Shown here piece by piece: positions 10,995 through 23,022 of a DNA stretch of 64,000 nt (position 1 is the first letter of the stretch; each line of letters opens with the position of its first letter). Where the stretch lies: assembly GCF_029867415.1 (NCBI RefSeq), contig NW_026705228.1, positions 310,001 through 374,000 of the forward strand. Reading direction: 5' to 3'. The DNA comes from Vicia villosa (lineage: Eukaryota; Streptophyta; Magnoliopsida; Fabales; Fabaceae). The notes under the pieces were generated by a model. The model had not been told where the DNA came from. It searched no databases and worked only from the letters and a program-made list of their open reading frames with translations. The translations under genes and the position numbers were made by a program.

Positions 10995-13010
10995 GTCTTC
11001 TTTAAGACTGTTCAAATACTTTTTACCCTTTCTAGGAGCCTTTTCAGACAGTCTTTTAAAAGACCCACCTTCTTATCCTTTCTATTTTCAAACCCTTTCA
11101 AACAGTCTTCTCTAAGACATATTCCTCACTAAGAACCTTTTCTAGGTAGTCTTCGGTAAGACATCTCTTAACTTTTTCAGTTAGTCTTTTTAAGACATAT
11201 TCAAACTTCTCTTATACTTCCAAAAACCTTGTCCAACTTTGTTTAAAGTACAGAGTCTTCTCTAAGACAGTTCACCATCCTTTCTAGGGTGATCTTCTTC
11301 AAGATGTCTTTCCCTAAGTTTTGTTTAAAACACCACAAAAAAAAAACAGTCTTTATCCTCTATAGGAATATTTTTGACCCTCTGCTCAAACACATCCCTT
11401 CGAGCTTTGTTTAAAGCGCAGTCTTGTTTAAGACAATTTCCCATTCTTTCCAAGGACCTCTTTAGGTAATCTTACAAAAGACATCATCTCATTCTGAGCA
11501 CTCAGCAAATCACTGTCCGTCGGGCGCAACCGAAACGCATGACTCACTCCGAAAAGCATCTGCTTCACATCCAACACTTACAATCAAGAATCCTATTGAC
11601 TAGGGGCATTCCTTTTCAAGAATTCAAACACTGGGGCAATGCATATCAGGCAAGACATGGTGGAACTCGAGTTCTCTCTAAAGGTTCCTCCTTCAGATTA
11701 AAGGGCACGTCTCTCAAAATTTCTGATATTCGGGAGGTCACACTGGCATCATACAAAGAGCATTGTTGCATAATTGATCTTCCCACGCTTGTACTATTTA
11801 CATCCCGCAGTGTGGGATAGGCATACATGCATAATTCTCATTTATTTTGAGAATCTCATTACATGACACATGCATCATGACATTGCATAAAACTAACACT
11901 GCCTTTCAGGTCACTTCATAATCAAGAGGATGTTATCATCACATTACAGCACCAATACGATCGTATCGACGATTTAATCTCAACATATACAAGTCTAATA
12001 CCTCATTCCAAGTCTTTCTTCAAAGACAATCCAGAAGCAACCAAAGAATTTCTTACCTCTCCAGGTAGTCTTGTCCAAGACAACTATCCTAATCTTTCCA
12101 AGCAGTCTTGTTTAAGACATATCCTAACCTTTCTAGGTAGTTTTGTTTAAAATATTTCATAGCCTTTATAGGAACCTGTCTAGGTAGTTTTGTTTAAAAC
12201 GTATCATGCCCTTTGTAGGAACCTTTCTAGGTAGTTTTGTTTAAAACGTTTCATGTCCTTTATAGGAACCTGTCGAGGTAATTTTGTTTAAAACGTTGCA
12301 TGTCCTTTATAGGAACCTTTATAGGTAGTTTTGTTTAAAACATGCCATATCCTTTATAGGAACCTTTATAGGTAGTTTTGTTTAAAACATATCGTAACCT
12401 TTATAGGTAGTTTTGTTTAAAACATTCCATGACCTTTATAGGAACCTTTCTAGGTAGTTTTGTTTAAAACATTCCACGACCTTTATAGGAACCTGTCTAG
12501 GTAGTTTTGTTTAAAACGTTTCATGTCCTTTATAGGAATCTTTCTAGATAGTTTTGTTTAAAACGTATCGTTCCCTTTATAGGAATCTTTCTAGATAGTT
12601 TTGTTTAAAACATATCGTTCCCTTTATAGGAATCTTTCTAGATAGTTTTGTTTAAAACGTATCGTTCCCTTTATAGGAACCTCTCTAGGTAGTTTTGTTT
12701 AAAACGTATCGTTCCCTTTATAGGAACCTCTCTAGGTAAGTCTTGTTTAAGATATCCTGTATCCTATCTAAGAGCCTTTCCAGGTGAGTCTTATTTAAGG
12801 CATATCATGTCTTTCTAGGTAACCTTCTTAAAATGCTTATCCATTCTTCTCTAAGACACGCTTAGTTCTTTTAAAGAACTCCTCAGTTAGTCTTCTCCAA
12901 GACATTCTTCCTAAACATTGTTCAAAGCCTAAGCTTCTTCGCATTAACCTCTGATATACCCTATTCAGGAACCTCTTCAGGTAGTCTTATGTAAGACACC
13001 ACTTTATATC
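10995..13010 (+). repeat. Array of short dyads (GTCTT/AAGAC type) in the element A 3' UTR
   Basis: About 30 units. Each has a 5+5 base inverted repeat with a loop of about 4 bases inside a pyrimidine-rich frame such as TTTATAGGAACCTTTCTAGGT. Stems seen: GTCTT/AAGAC (10995-11008, 11051-11064, 11105-11118, 11149-11162), ACTTT/AAAGT (about 11236), ATCTT/AAGAT (about 11292), GCTTT/AAAGC (about 11404) and GTTTT/AAAAC (most units at 12140-12730, about 50 bp period). Both sides change together in most units. Confidence 0.85.
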
Positions 13011-13186
13011 TCCTCAGATACAATCAAATGATCCAGGTCTGAAAAGCATACGCTTTAGACAAGTACCCTTCCAGGCAAATAGATGGCATCTATAAGCCCA
13101 TCTCCCACAGAACTCTTTCCCCACGCAAGCAAATTTCAGGGCATTTCAGTGTCCAATCATCTTCTACCTCTTCAGGTTCAAGAAGA

Positions 13187-13201
13187 TTGAACAGGGGCAG
13201 C
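13187..13201 (+). other. Polypurine region of element A
   Basis: The sequence GAACAGGGGCAGC ends directly at the 3' LTR start (13202). The same bases precede the 3' LTR of element C (44518-44532). Position and purine bias fit the plus-strand primer, although it is interrupted by pyrimidines. Confidence 0.6.
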
Positions 13202-16089
13202 TGTCATACCCCAAAATTTGCCTTCCATATTCCATTTACAATGGTTCAAAATTCAAAGATTCAGTCCCAAAGATTATTCATTCAAAAGTCCAGATGATCC
13301 ACAGTCAACTGGTTTGACCTAAAAGTCAACCATAATCAGAGCATAGTCAAAGCCTCCCAATTTTGGTCAACATCAAGTATATGAAGCATAACCATCATTT
13401 GATCAAAGATTGATCATGATTCCATTAATAGAAACTCAGAGATGAACGAATACAAAAAGGTTCAAATTAGGGTTTCTTAGGAGAAAGTCAACCCAACTTT
13501 GACTGGGCATAACTTTCACATGGAGCATCAAAAATTCCCCACTCAAAGCCTATTTTGAAGGAAATTGGATTCTCTACAACTTTGTCTCTCACAAGCCAGG
13601 GCTAGAAATGATTCATTATAGAGATACAGTGCAAAAGATTACAGGTCATTTTCAGGCACCCTTCAAAAGCAGTTTTTTGTCAGAGAAGATATGATCAAGA
13701 TAAAAGCTCCAAATGAAAAATATGTTCCAAAGTGGCTTGTAGAGGACACTTTTAGGTTTCCAAAAAGTCTTAGAACTCCCTCATAGCTTAAAAATTGAGT
13801 GAGATATGATTGATCAAAGTTGGGTGATTTTGGAGGACTAAATGTGAAAAGAGAAGGTTCAAATTGAGGAATTTTGCAAATGGGCCCATGGTTTTTTGTT
13901 ACACTCTTGGTCCACAAGACATTAGCATGCCCAAAATTATTTTCCACGAAATTTAACATTATAGTTGATTTAATATGATTTTTTATTTCATTTTAATGAT
14001 TTAATTAACATAAAAATCAAATATCTTGATGGAAAATAGATTTTTAAGTATTTCCAATCACAATTAATGTCTAAATATATTTAATTTCGTGCATACATGG
14101 ATTGGAAAGATTTGATACAATATTGATCAAAAAAAGTAGCTTGGCATTCAAGAAAGAAATCAAATTTCTCAAATATGTTAAAATTTGATTCAATAATACT
14201 TGGGCTCTCTTTGTTAACCTAATTCATTCCAGTATAAGTATCAAACACAAGGGACCAGATTAGGGGACGAAATTCTGGAGAAAAAGGCACTTGCAAGAAC
14301 AAAAAAAAAGCTTCAAGAACTCAGATTTGGTTTCAAGGAATTTGAAGCTTTCAAAGAGATTCAAGCATTGCAAAAGCTTCATCGAGGGATTCTGAACGTG
14401 TCTGGATCCTTGCTCTGCTTCAACAACCCCAGAACACTCTCCATTTAATCAAGGTATGCCGTTCTGAAACATTGATCGATTAGAGTAATCCATGCACTTT
14501 CATTAGAAATTGATTGCATATTTTGGTTAATGATGATGCTCTGAACATATCTGGATTGTTTAATCTTTGTTTAAACGTGTAAATCGTGTTTGGCCATTGG
14601 AGGCCGAGTTAGGTTTTTAGGGTATAATTTGGGGTTTTTAATTAGGAGTAAAATTAGGGTAAATAAATTACATAGCCATGTTCGCATGATTCAGACGAGA
14701 AGGGTGGAAGGGTCGCGAAATATTTATCTGATCACATGTCCTATTCGCTATTTTTGGTGTTTTGGTTCGCTACGGAAAAATCGTAGCTAAACCGTAGCAA
14801 AGCTGGTTGCAGGTTGGTGTCTTCTTGGGGAAGACGATGAGGTGGCATCCCATCACTGGCTCATTTAAAAAATGGCGCGCGTTTGCCCATGCGTGTCTTT
14901 GTTTTTTTTATATAATCTGCCTAAGGCGTGTACTTAACGCATATACATGCGTGGTGTGGTGGTTGGGTGATACGTTGGTGAGGGGGAGGTCATGGGTTCG
15001 AACCCTCCCTCCAACATATTATTTTTCTGAAATTTCTAACTCTGGATCCGGTGTGTGCATCATCATAGGACTCACCATACACCCTCAAAATCTGACCATT
15101 CCATCACTACCAACTCAGATCTAACGCCCAAGATCTGATCCCCTATAATATGCACCCTCAAGCTACTCATACTGAATCAAAATCCTATTAACTAAAATGA
15201 TTTTAATTAATTTATTTGTTTTAGTTAAATTCTTTTTAAATACTCATTCATATAATAATAATTTATTTTTATAAATAAATTAATATATGATACTAGTATT
15301 TAAAATGACAATTTATTGTTCGTTCCGATTAAATCAACTAATCGTGATGGTCAATAATAATTTTAATTAAAATGATTATTTAATTAAAATGCAATTAATT
15401 TCTATTTGATTAAATGGTTTCGACTATCTTATTAGTCGCGATGATTAATCTTTCTATCTTTCTTCTAAAATTCGTTATTCTTTTTAATCGAATCAATCGA
15501 TTGCGAGGGGTAATGATACAAATTAAATCATCCAAATTATTAATGAAAATATCTTAATTCATTATTAGTGATAATCGAATCAATCGATTAAAATTGGTAG
15601 TGATGCAATTTCAATCTTTTAACTATGGCGATTGAATCTATTGATCGTTGCGGTTAATAGTGCTAAATCAAACCAGGGTTGTACGCCCAAACTTCAAAAC
15701 ACTTTCCAAACATCTTTCACACTTCAATTTCAAAATACGGATTTTTATCCTCATTCAATACAAATTCAAATGCATTCAATTCAACTCTAAGGCGTACAAT
15801 CCTGTCCCCGAACTACGTTGACTCTGATTCTCCATAAGGAGATACGTAGGCACTTGGCAACAAGGCGAGTCCCCCTCCCTAAAATCTCAATTTTCCCCCT
15901 ATTCAATTCCTTGCCATAAACCTTTACCTTAGATTCAAAGCCAATAGGAAAGGGTTGAGGGTGCCTAACACCTTCCCTCGACCTGAATATAGTATCTTAC
16001 CCTGATCTCTTAACTGCGCGAGGTTTCCTATTCGCCTTGGTAGAATAGGTGGCGACTCTAATCTTTAATTTTTAGGGCAGGTTGCTACA
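13202..16089 (+). repeat. Element A 3' LTR
   Basis: A 2,888 bp copy of the 5' LTR, followed by the target duplication ACATG. Small differences include A/G and T/C changes and two compensating single-base length changes. It contains the same TATA-like site (14233), tRNA-like module (about 14950-15015) and U5 hairpin (15813-15849). Confidence 0.95.
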
Positions 16090-16094
16090 ACATG

Positions 16095-17871
16095 CTCATT
16101 AGCCGTTGAAACGATTGTGTATTGCCTTTTCCAATAATCCCCTTCATCCCTGGCTGCCTCGTACATCTCTCTCTTCCTTTTGAACACTTGCCTAAGTAAT
16201 GCCATGGCTTGGAGTGCTTTATCGTACTCCCCGGTGCGCTGTAAAAGTGCTTCTTCCATGGTTAATCTCCTTGCACGCTCTTGTTGTCCAGAATTGTGAG
16301 CTTCTTGGAGATCATATTTGAGGTTCCTTATTTCTTCCTCTTGATCTTTAGTCCTATCAGTTAATTCAAAGACTACAGCTTCTAGATTTTTCTCGAATTC
16401 CGCTTTGTCATGGGAAGCTTTTTCATAATGCCTCCTCCACCTTGCAATTTCTATACCTGCTTGTTCCAACCTTTCATTATGTGTGATTAAATCAAAGTTA
16501 GCACTTAAGACTCCTTCAGTTGCACGCTTTCTTTTATTCCTTTGTCTATCATTCTCTTCCTTAGCGGCTTGAAGCTCTTGGCTCTTATCTTTAAGATCGA
16601 GGCGTAGTTGGCTCTTTTCGTTGCAAAGTCGATGTATGTCAAGCTCTAATTTTTCCTTTTCCTTACGGGACGCCTCTAGGGCAGCCTTGATTCCTTCTAT
16701 CTCTTCGATGGATAGAGAAATAGGATCAGGAGAATCGGGCTTGTATGTAGGATCCACACCAAAAGGAAGTAAAATCTTTCCAACTCTCTCTTGAACCCAT
16801 CTAGTGTAAGGTTCCTTAGCAATAACATTCTTTGGCCCATAATTCTTTGTTTGAACATGCTTCCAAGCTTGAATGATTTTATTTAATGTCCTCGGATTAC
16901 CTTTCCCATTATCATGCAAAATTAATTCTTCTACTTGTTATTCGGAAGGCTCACAATCCATAGAATGACCCAATTGGCGCAATGCTAGCACGGGGTTATA
17001 ATTAATACAACCTAAAGTTCCCATTAGAGGCACATTGTTGAATTCTCCACATTTGTAAATAATTCTTTCGGAATTTAATTTTCTTGCAAACCAAAAGATA
17101 GAATCCGCTTTGAGAGCCCTTAATTTCTGAGACCATTCATGCCTAGTCAAATCTTTGATCAAATAGTTGGCTTTGTAGAGATGCGAAGTCAACCAAGAGT
17201 ACAATAAATGAACACAACAGAATATCATTCCTCTTTTCTTTTCATACCGATCATGGTTGGTATAATAAATATTAGCAAGAATGGTGGGAGTTGGATCCTC
17301 ATTTGAATTCCTGAAGGAGGTAAAAACGTGAATAGCAGCATGATCAACATATTCCGCCTTTTTTTGGCAACAAAATAACACCAAAAATTAAAAGAGCCAA
17401 AAAATGTCCACAAATGTCCCATTGTTTCTTTTGAGCATAAGACATAGCTTGAGCTTCTAAATAAGTTCTTCGAATCCCATGTACATTACCATCAGTTTTA
17501 TAATTAGGTTCTAAATCCGCAGTGGGCACCTCTAAGGCTTTGGCCAAATCCGAAATCTCAACTTTCTTCCCAGCACCTGTATAAAATCATTTTTTAATCT
17601 TTGAGAACCCAAGCATAGTATCCATCTCTTCCAAAGTAGGAGCCAACTGAAAGTCCTAAAACGTGAAACACCTAAGCGGAGGATCATAGAACTGAATCAA
17701 AGCGGTGATGGCTTCTTCTTGAACCTTAACCTTGAGCAAATCCAGAATATCACCATAACGGCCCACAAACCTGTTCAAACCATTTGATGACATTTTATCT
17801 CTAATCATCCTCAGTTTCTTGATATCGGGCACCGAGACAGCAAGGTGGACAATAGGCTTCTTATCACTCAT
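16095..17871 (-). pseudogene. Element B ORF1, N-terminal and central part
   Basis: Ogre ORF1, of unknown function, encoded upstream of gag. The ATG at 17871 is followed by a helical start and the segment ALIQFYDPPLRCFTF, matching ALVQFYDLMYHYFTF-type sequence in ORF1 of element D. Further conserved parts include LALLIFGV, the stretch around PTPTILANIYY, LLYSWLTSHL, and GTLGCINYNPVLALRQLG near 16990. This family resembles plant proteins annotated as DUF7745 (from memory). Lesions: a stop at 17656-17658, another near 17590, a frameshift near 17370 and a stop at 16938-16940. After that come coiled-coil-like sequence (16900-16250) and the junction with element A. Confidence 0.82.
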
Positions 17872-18623
17872 TTTCCTGAATATTCACCAAAAGAATTATT
17901 ATTTTTATTTTCCTTCTTTTTTTTTTTACCTGTGGATAAGACATGATAAAAAAATATGCATATGATGTATTGGTGCATGCAAACAAGTATACAGAAAACA
18001 AACCAAAATAATAATAACAATAAATCATATATTTAGCATATAATCACATAGGCCCTAGGTTCATAAGTTCAACGTAGCGGCTCGGGGAGCCTACCCTTCC
18101 CATGGGTATGTTCTAGAAGGTCTCATGGGGTCTTTCGTAGCCGCCGAGCCTTTCTGTCTCTTTGGATTTTAGAACAACTCATTTTATCCATGAGGTTCGA
18201 ATTTTAGGGGTAGGTTCCCAGAGAGATCAGCTAAATAACTAGTCCAGCCCTCAACAAGGTCAAGCCTCGTATCAGACCTTTCAGGAGATTTAACCCACTC
18301 TGAGTGGAATTATAATAAGACTCGTATGCGATGTAATTCCCCTCTAGTCTTAAATATAATTCCCACGCTTAGGCTTAACAACAATTTTATAATCCCAGCA
18401 TAGCAAATATACAATTAAGCACAAATATAATATATAACAAATAAACATTTTTAGGCAAAAAACAAAAATAAGCAAACAAATTGAACAAAATAAATAAAAC
18501 ACAAGGATAAAATAAGAACAAACACAAACTCTAAAGATGGCAAAAATTAGCCAAACCCTAAAATTATGCCAAACCTAAACCCTGCCAAACCTATAGGGGC
18601 ATAGTATTCGCCATTAAGTGTTT
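17872..18623 (-). other. Element B leader
   Basis: Untranslated leader between the primer site and ORF1, homologous on the opposite strand to the element A leader (7206-7760). A-rich near 18420-18540. No gene seen. Confidence 0.65.
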
Positions 18624-18641
18624 TCCCCAGCAGAGTCGCCA
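18624..18641 (-). other. Primer binding site of element B
   Basis: Reverse complement of TGGCGACTCTGCTGGGGA, two bases from the LTR end at 18644. Identical to the sites of A and C, consistent with the tRNA-Arg primer reported for Ogre. Confidence 0.85.
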
Positions 18642-18643
18642 GC

Positions 18644-21006
18644 TGTAGCAACCTGCCCTAAAAATTAAATTATTAGAGTCGCCACCTATTCTATCAAGGC
18701 GAATAGGAAACCTCGCGCAGTTATAAAGATTCAAGGTAAGTTACTATTTCAGGTCGAGGGAAGGTATTAGGCACCCTAAACCCTTTCCTAATGTTTGCAT
18801 TGCAAAGTCCAGGTTTGTGGCAAAAAGATAAAGAAAGGTAACAGACAACTTAAAAGGGTTAAAAGGCTAATTATATTGACATGATTAGAATTTGGAGAAG
18901 GGGGACTCGCCTTGTTGCCAAGTGCCTACATACCTCCTTATGGAGGATTAGAGTCTACGTAGTTCGGGGAAGGGTTGTACGCCCTTAGAGTTATAATTTG
19001 ATTTGATATGGTTTTGGAGGCTTTTGAATGGCCTATCATAGTTGTGATAATTTGTAGTTTGAAAAGGTTTTGGGAAATGTTTTAAGGTTTGGGCGTACAA
19101 CCCTGATTTTATATGTTTTCGTTAGGTGCGATGATCAATAGATTCGATCATAATAATTAACGAATAGAACTGTGTATTACTGGTTACTCAGATCAATAGA
19201 TTTGATCGTTGCGGGAAGTAAATAAATGTGTTTTAATAAAGATTATTATTTTTCACCATCAGCTCTCATAACCAATATATTCAGTTATTACACGATGACA
19301 GATTAATTTATGAATTAATTGTTATCTCTTATCTACGACGATCAATAGATTCAACCGGATCAATAAGAGAATTTGAAATAAAGTAAATATTAATGTTAAC
19401 TTAAATTAATAAAATTAAATCAATAAATTTTCATCTCTCGTCAATGCGACTAATAATAATAATCGGATCGAGGAGAAAATAATATGAGAATTAAAATTGT
19501 TATTATTGATTCTTTTATTTTTCATTTATAAAAAGGGGGGTGCAAACTGTTTTGGGGAAAGAAAACAGGGGGTGCAAATAGAAAGGGCCCGGCCCATTAA
19601 GAGGAAGGCCAAGTGATTCAGCGTGGTGTACGTGAGGGACTATGGTATAAGGAACAAATTCTGGGCATTGGATATAAGGGACTAATGAATCAAGGGGTTA
19701 GATATGAGGGCGCCTGAGGGACTATGGCAATACAAGCACATGGGATTATATGATAAAATTAAGAAAAAATATATAAAGGGCCAGGGATCAAACCCTGGAC
19801 CCTTGGGGCAGCCACAAACGCGCGTGCCAACTCACCCATGGCCATGATGTGTTAACAAAATAACTTGTAATAATTATATAAGAAAACAAACGCACTACAA
19901 GACGATGCGCGCGAAAGTTCAAAATGGCTAATCAGATGAGGACACCTCATCATCTTCTTCAATGAGCCTGTAAAACCTGCATGTTTTGCTACGACTTAGC
20001 TACGATTTTGTTCGTAGCAACGCTGGCCTGCAAAATTTACGAATAGCACATACATGCGTATAAATATGGCGCGACCCCTTCAATCCCCTCGTTTACCTCA
20101 TCCAAACCCAATCACACCCTCCTTTTGACCTAATTTCCCCTCTACAAGAAACCCCTAATTTAAACCCTAAAAATTTAAATCGTACTTCAATGGCCGATCA
20201 TACATATCATGCCCAGAAGTCCAATTAATGATTCACAAACATTCACAGCACCAATAACAATCAGAATACACCATTTAAAACCTATGAGAATGCATGAAAC
20301 AGTCTAATTGAACCAAGTTTTAAAGTCACATACCTCGTCCAATTGGAGATTACTCTGGGGGTGTTGAAGTCGTGCAATGATCCAGATAGACTCAGAGTGC
20401 TCCAAGGAATGTGCAACAATGTTTAAATCTCTTTGAAACTCTTCCAATTCTTGAAACCGAAATTGAGTTTTCTTGGAGATTTTGTGTTCTTGTCAACTCT
20501 TCTCAAGCCAGAAATTGCAACCCTTATTCGTGTGGCATGTTCCATGTGAAAGTTATGGTCAGTCAAAGTTGGGTTGACTTTCTCCTATAAAAACCCTAAT
20601 TTGAACCTTTTTGCATTTGTTCCTTACTGAGTTTCTATTAATGAATCATGATCAACCTTTGATCAAATGATGGATATATTCTTCCATACTTGATGTTGAC
20701 CAAAAGTCAGAGGTTTTGACTATGCTTTGATTATGGTTAACTTTTAAGTCAAACCAGTTAACTGTGAATCATCTGAGTTGTTGAACAGGTAAACTTTGGA
20801 GTTGGGCCTTGACTTTTGACATGGAGGTACCTTGGATCATAACAGGTCATGGAGAACTTCATTAGAGACCTTGCTTTGCTAATTCCCTTAGGGGAGTACC
20901 AAACCCTAGCTTTAGGAGATTCTTGCTTTAGAGAATGTCTTGATGAAACACTTGAGTTCTGAATCATTGTGAATGTAATGTGGAAGGCAAATTTTGGGGT
21001 ATGACA
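18644..21006 (-). repeat. Element B 5' LTR
   Basis: A 2,363 bp LTR. On the minus strand it starts TGTCATACCCCAAAATTTGC and ends GGTTGCTACA, nearly as in element A. It holds a GCTACG/CGTAGC cluster (19988-20019), a tRNA-like module (19775-19850), repeated ATCAATAGATTCGATC-like motifs (19130-19460), a U5 hairpin (18926-18962) and a primer-site-like AGAGTCGCCA (18675-18684). Only one LTR is in the window, so age cannot be estimated. Confidence 0.88.
19775..19850 (-). other. tRNA-like module in element B LTR
   Basis: On the minus strand, an A-box-like TGGGTGAGTTGGCACGCG is followed by a B-box-like GGTTTGATCCC (19784-19794), T-arm pairing CCAGGG/CCCTGG and then T-runs. It occupies the place equivalent to the element A module, after a similar ...CGCGC...GTTT...TATATAAT sequence. 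I call it tRNA-like, not a tRNA gene. Confidence 0.55.
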
Positions 21007-21256
21007 GTCACCATTGGGCCCCATCTTCTGGGAAAGCTTCTGATGATCTTCTTGACATGATCCGCTTTGGTATAGCCTTAATCTAGCACTCTTAATCCAG
21101 CAGTCAGAGTCTGGAATCTTGAGAACATTGCTTCAATGTTTTCATCTTCCTCCATCTTGAATGCTTCATACTTCTGGATTAAAGCTAAGGCCTCTGTCTC
21201 CTTAACTTAAGCATTACCCTCATGAGTCATCTTTAAGGATTCAAAGATATCATGAG
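21007..21256 (-). pseudogene. SIRE-like copia gag relic between elements B and D
   Basis: A 250 bp fragment similar throughout to bases 30058-30308 inside the younger SIRE element, that is gag residues about 115-198 (KMTHEGNA, ALIQKYEAFKME, FSRFQTLTAGLRVLD, RRWGPMVT). It has at least two in-frame stops and many substitutions. It ends exactly where the LTRs of B and D begin, so it is the remnant of an older copia element into which both were inserted. The rest of that element should lie beyond both window edges. Confidence 0.88.
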
Positions 21257-23022
21257 TGTCATACCCTAATTTTTGACCCCCCTGAGATGTTGTACTTTCA
21301 GGATTTTCATCAGAATCAAAGCAGTTGCTCCAGAACAGTCACTTGTTCATTTGATGTTTAATCGACGGTGTTCAAGAACAAAGGGCTCAGGCAAAGGATC
21401 AGTCAATAAAAGGGATGGTCTCCAACACAAGCATAGGATTCAAAAACTTCATTCTATTCACCTATGATTGATTAAGACACCTATCACTTGAACCCAAGTT
21501 TGCTTACTTCAACAGTCTAGGGTTTTGAGCCCCATCAAGGATTAAAATCAGGGATCACATTTGGGAAACCTTAGAAAGCTTCAGGGCATCACTCAAAGGC
21601 ATCAATCATCTTCAAATATCTCATATGACAATATCCAAAAGACATTACACTTCAACTCAAGATCTACAGTCATCAATTTCATCTGGTCGTCAATTTGGAT
21701 TTTTGACCTAATTCACCTGGACAGTTAACTTTTAATCAGGGGATGGATCTAAAACTCAAAGCATGGCTCAATATTCTCCAATAGCTCAATAGGATCCATT
21801 CATATCATTCATTTGATAAGGTTAGCTTACTTCACTTGAAATCTCCCGAAACGCGATTCACCTGAAAAAAGTCAACTGTACAAGATTACCTTTGACTTTT
21901 TGGAAATTTTGGTCAACCATGACTTTTGAAGTTTCAAATTATAAATATATGATATTTGAAGTCATTTGATCAAGAAAAATCAAGTAAATCAATCAAGAAT
22001 CAAAAAGTCAAAGTTTGACTTTTCATACTTAGAAAATTTTCTAAGTGTTTTCAAGTGGTTCTTACCAAACTTTGGAAGGGAATATCTCAAAATTTCACCT
22101 ACAAACTGAAAAAAACTTCCAACATGAAAGTTGTAGATTTTGATCCAATGAACAACTTTGTCACATATAATTTTTTTCTAAAAATCAACCATTGAAGAGA
22201 TACGGAGCTTCAAAGTGACCGCCTTCACAAAACTTGCAAGAAAACCCTAGTTTTCTTCAAACTTTAAGGGACTTTTTCACTAATTTCCCTAAATATTTTG
22301 GGCAAACACCAAACTAATGAATTGAAGTACATGTTAAGGGATTTCCAAATTGTGCTCAACCTTCTCCAAATTCATTTTGAGCTAAGAGATATGATTGATC
22401 AAAGTTAGGCATTTGAAGTAAAATTATAGGTCATGTGCAATTTGAAACTTTGCAATTCTGTGCAAATGGCTTCACTAAATGGTGCTACACGACCTATAAT
22501 ACATTTGCAAGCACACCATACATCCATTTTCATCATTCCATAAGGATTGGAGAATATTCCCAAAAACAAAGTCATGTGATTATGTAATGATTACATTTGG
22601 GAATTTATGGCAAGATGATGAATCACCAAAGGAATCTCTTCCCAACCAATTGGAGCTCATTTCTGCATCAAATTTGTTGCCTAAGATCAAGCAAAACCGA
22701 TGGCTAGGGAGTGGTATCAAAGAAATCATCATTGCATATGGATCTTTCTCACATTTCTTCATAGCCAAGGAAACCAAACTCACTTCACTAAGCAAGCTTA
22801 CTATCTCCAATTGCTCAGCATCATTTGCCTATAAATACAAGTGCATACCTTAGTAATTAAACACACCAAAGAAACATAATTCTTGCTTTCTCTCTTCTTT
22901 CTTCATACTTAAGTTTTTCAAAGGTTCTTTGGCAAGAAGACTCAGATTCTTCAAACCAAATCTCTTCCTTTGGAATTAAGTATTCAAACACCTTAGGGGA
23001 GTAATTTAGAGGTGATCCAAAC
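21257..23022 (+). repeat. Element D 5' LTR, first segment
   Basis: Starts TGTCATACCCTAATTTTTGA, the same as the solo LTR at 54758, and aligns with it (overall clearly diverged) to the SIRE insertion at 23023. A strong TATA box (TATAAATA) is at 22830-22837. No gene. Confidence 0.85.
22830..22837 (+). promoter_or_regulatory. TATA box of element D 5' LTR
   Basis: TATAAATA in the context GCCTATAAATACAAG, conserved in the solo LTR at 56299-56306. The LTR promoter is now separated from its body by the SIRE and C insertions. Confidence 0.6.

Larger units (their letters stand above)
9550..13201 (+). other. Element A 3' untranslated region replacing pol
   Basis: A 3.65 kb stretch with no retroelement enzyme and only short random ORFs. 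The first part (9560-9910 and 10130-10250) matches the same region of element C, including a phrase with GAAAACGATACC and CATCCCGCTGACTGTA. From about 10995 to 13010 it is a long degenerate tandem array of short dyads. Tandem repeats in a hypervariable 3' UTR are known for pea Ogre-like elements. Confidence 0.75.
4298..16089 (+). mobile_element. Element A: gag-only non-autonomous Ogre-type retrotransposon, complete
   Basis: An 11.8 kb element with two LTRs of 2,888 bp each (TGTCATACC...TTGCTACA), flanked by the 5 bp duplication ACATG (4293-4297 and 16090-16094). It has a primer site at 7188-7205, a leader, a gag frame (8034-9549), a 3.6 kb untranslated tail and a purine-rich tract before the 3' LTR. 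ORF1, protease, RT, RNase H and integrase are all absent, so it must depend on another element. The LTRs differ at roughly 15 positions by eye (about 0.5%), which marks a recent insertion. LTR start, primer site and leader resemble element B, the likely type of helper. Confidence 0.92.
1..21006 (-). mobile_element. Ogre-type Ty3/gypsy element B (partial, split by element A)
   Basis: Minus-strand LTR retrotransposon reading right to left: 5' LTR (18644-21006), primer site, leader, ORF1, gag-protease, an intron-like gap, then the start of pol, which leaves the window at base 1. ORF1 is interrupted at 4298-16089 by element A, which duplicated ACATG. An ORF1 upstream of gag and a gap between protease and RT are known hallmarks of Ogre elements. 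Several nonsense codons and a frameshift show that this copy is dead. It abuts a SIRE-like gag relic at 21007, so it was inserted into that relic; its other LTR and target duplication lie outside the window. Confidence 0.88.

Noticed and set aside
10995..13010. CRISPR-like array
   Set aside because: Regular repeats, but in a plant retrotransposon 3' UTR, with degenerate units and no unique spacers or cas genes.
21007..21256. The SIRE-like fragment as a displaced piece of the young SIRE element
   Set aside because: Too diverged (many substitutions and two stops) from 30058-30308, while the LTRs of the young element are nearly identical; it is an older, separate copy.
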